From contig NZ_AP018222.1 of assembly GCF_002368035.1 (NCBI RefSeq), positions 806,001-870,000 on the forward strand: a stretch of DNA of 64,000 nt. Direction: 5' to 3'. The notes beneath the pieces are model-generated. The model did not search any database. It saw nothing but the letters and a program-made list of their open reading frames with translations, and had not been told where the DNA came from. The number at the start of each line of letters is the position of its first letter. Positions within the stretch are counted from its first letter, which is position 1. The translations under genes were made by a program, and so were the position numbers. This document shows, piece by piece, positions 62,481-64,000 of this stretch. This stretch comes from Nostoc linckia NIES-25. GTDB lineage: Bacteria; Cyanobacteriota; Cyanobacteriia; Cyanobacteriales; Nostocaceae.

Positions 62481-62933
62481 ATGAGTCAATATTTGAGTGA
62501 AGCAACAACCCAATGGTTAATACCAAAAGGCTATAATCTTCAGGATTTAAATCAACCAGGTGAAAATGGCGATACAGCTTTGATGAAGGCTACGAGAGAG
62601 GGAGAGTATGGTGTTGTTAAAGAACTGATTTGTGCAGGTGCGGATATCAATGCTAGAAATAGCGATTGCAATAATGCTTTATGGTTTGCTTGTTTCGGAA
62701 ACCACTACGATTTAATTAACTTGCTGCTGGCTCACAACATTAATATTGACAACCAAAATGATAACGGTGCAACTGTTCTAATGTATGCAGCATCAGCAGG
62801 AAAGACAGAAGTAGTTGAGTTACTCTTACAATACCATCCTAACTTAAATTTACAAAACTTAGACGACTATAAAGCAATTGATTTTGCCAGCAACGTAGAA
62901 GTTTTAAGGATACTCAAAAATGCCACAAAATAA
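62481..62933 (+). CDS. Ankyrin-repeat protein
   Basis: 150 residues with about four ankyrin repeats: NGDTALMKATREGEYGVVKELI, NNALWFACFGNHYDLINLLL, NGATVLMYAASAGKTEVVELLL and a shorter last one. These are protein-binding modules. Its end overlaps the start of the SagB-type gene by 14 bp, so the two are probably made together. Confidence 0.88.
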   Translation: MSQYLSEATTQWLIPKGYNLQDLNQPGENGDTALMKATREGEYGVVKELICAGADINARNSDCNNALWFACFGNHYDLINLLLAHNINIDNQNDNGATVLMYAASAGKTEVVELLLQYHPNLNLQNLDDYKAIDFASNVEVLRILKNATK

Positions 62934-64000
62934 AATATCGAGCAATGCCTTTCATGAGGCTACCAAGCATTCTTACTTATCGGTACAGATAGATCCAAAT
63001 TATGTGGATGCTTCAACTCAACCATCTGCATTTAAATTCTATCCAAAATTTTATCGAAGAGTGAAATTAAATGTCAATAATCCCGTTCACTCTTTTATAT
63101 CTTTAACTAGTGCAATAACAGTAGAAAAAATGTATAAAGATAGTCTCGATAAATTGCGGGTGAATCCATCAGCAGGCGCTCTGTATCCTACGGAAGTTTA
63201 CGTACAGGTTCGCAAAATTCAGGGAATACTAGATGGAATTTATCACTTAGAAGTTGAGAATAATTGTCTAACACTTATCTATGAATTAATAGATGATGGG
63301 CTAGAGAGTTATATTATACCGAACAAAAGTATCAACGGATTCATCTTTTTAATTAGCTCTGTTTATTATAGGTCTAGCTGGAAATATCAAAAGAGAAGCG
63401 CGAGATATTGCTTTTTAGATAGCGGACACCATTTAGGTGCTATTGCTGCTTCGGCTTATCTCCATGAAAAAAATATACAAGTAATTTTTGATTTTGATAA
63501 ACTTGGTCTCAATTTAGCTTTGGGATTTGAGAATAAAGAGTTTATCACAGCTTGTGCGGTGTCAGGAGAATTACAAGAAAAGCAAGTCAGACCGTTAAGG
63601 ATGAAAGTTCCTTTTGTTTGCGGTACTGATTACTTTGAAGCTAATCAATTCATTGAAGATACTTATCAAGCTACGGCTGTACAAAAGAGTAGTCATCAAA
63701 CACTCAAACAGCCTTACTTTAGCTTTGACAGGGAGAAATTTCTTCAAACTGTTTTGAATAGACGTTCTATTCGACGTTTCCGGAAAAAATCTATTTCTCA
63801 AGAAGATTATCTATATATAATGCAGCAACTTCAGCAGCCAATACCAACAGAAAATCATGAGGAAATAGATATTTACTCGGTGGTACATCGAGTAGAGGAA
63901 ATGTCATGCGGATTATATAAAGGTACGCATCTGATTAAGACGGGTGATTTCAGCGAACAGACGGGTTACTTATGTATTAATCAAGCTATTGCTAGAGATA
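62920..64000 (+). CDS. SagB-type nitroreductase-family protein (cut by right edge)
   Basis: ATG at 62920 lies inside the end of the ankyrin gene. At least 360 codons are open to the window end. The N-terminal part has LRVNPSAGALYPTEVYV and DSGHHLGAIAASAYL, typical of the FMN-dependent SagB-like branch of nitroreductases. A second copy starts at LNRRSIRRFRKK near residue 284, so it is a tandem two-domain form. Family members oxidise azoline rings in peptide natural products, but this longer cyanobacterial type is uncharacterised. Coupling to an ankyrin protein suggests a complex. Confidence 0.85.
   Translation, partial: MPQNKISSNAFHEATKHSYLSVQIDPNYVDASTQPSAFKFYPKFYRRVKLNVNNPVHSFISLTSAITVEKMYKDSLDKLRVNPSAGALYPTEVYVQVRKIQGILDGIYHLEVENNCLTLIYELIDDGLESYIIPNKSINGFIFLISSVYYRSSWKYQKRSARYCFLDSGHHLGAIAASAYLHEKNIQVIFDFDKLGLNLALGFENKEFITACAVSGELQEKQVRPLRMKVPFVCGTDYFEANQFIEDTYQATAVQKSSHQTLKQPYFSFDREKFLQTVLNRRSIRRFRKKSISQEDYLYIMQQLQQPIPTENHEEIDIYSVVHRVEEMSCGLYKGTHLIKTGDFSEQTGYLCINQAIARD

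Overview
The window comes from a filamentous, heterocyst-forming cyanobacterium of the Nostoc/Anabaena type. The evidence is a nif cluster in heterocyst-cyanobacterial order, a heterocyst ferredoxin gene (fdxH), a cyanoglobin gene (glbN) between nifU and nifH, abundant GCGATCGC (HIP1) octamers, heptanucleotide short tandem repeats between genes, and a nifD gene split by a site-specific excision element. I infer Nostoc from the glbN position; the species cannot be fixed from the sequence alone.

Left flank (1-12.3 kb): a 42-bp minisatellite; a minus-strand operon of a NACHT/HEAT STAND ATPase, a small antitoxin-like protein and HicA/HicB; a divergent Ser/Thr kinase with TPRs; gene remnants (HNH, Uma2, alcohol dehydrogenase); a secreted sorbosone-dehydrogenase-like protein; a medium-chain dehydrogenase; and an overlapping xisH/xisI pair about 1 kb upstream of nifB.

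Nif cluster, left part (13.1-20.9 kb): nifB, fdxN (intact, with no fdxN element), nifS, nifU, glbN, nifH and the 5' part of nifD. After the codon for Ser454 nifD is interrupted. The 11-bp sequence GGATTACTCCG occurs at 20844-20854 and again at 51973-51983. Recombination between the copies would remove 31,129 bp and restore an in-frame 500-residue NifD whose last 46 codons lie at 51983-52120.

nifD element (20.85-51.97 kb): xisA, the tyrosine recombinase, sits about 300 bp inside the nifK-proximal end with a VapBC-type pair beside it. The cargo includes a RAYT transposase with a tandem partial copy and REP-like palindromes, an SPFH protein, two adjacent CAU-anticodon tRNA genes, a 2040-residue Ser/Thr-His kinase containing three repeat-derived in-frame inserts, a P-loop gene with an in-frame TAG, TraX, a beta-roll protein, a sensor kinase, a PBP-DUF4912 fusion, a methyltransferase, a coiled-coil/lipoprotein cluster, a dienelactone hydrolase, a RodZ-like protein and a vMAP-N-like protein. 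Three small inverted-repeat (MITE-like) insertions are visible; one has a 10-bp target duplication.

Nif cluster, right part (52.0-61.6 kb): the nifD 3' end, nifK, a Mo-nitro_C protein, nifE, nifN, nifX, a DUF269 protein, a DUF683 protein, nifW, hesA, hesB, fdxH, feoA and a minus-strand Mop protein. Together these cover the nitrogenase structural genes, FeMo-cofactor assembly, Fe-S supply, electron donation, and iron and molybdenum handling. Most gaps between nif genes are built of heptamer repeats paired with their near-complement. The window ends with an ankyrin-repeat gene overlapping a SagB-type nitroreductase gene that runs off the right edge.
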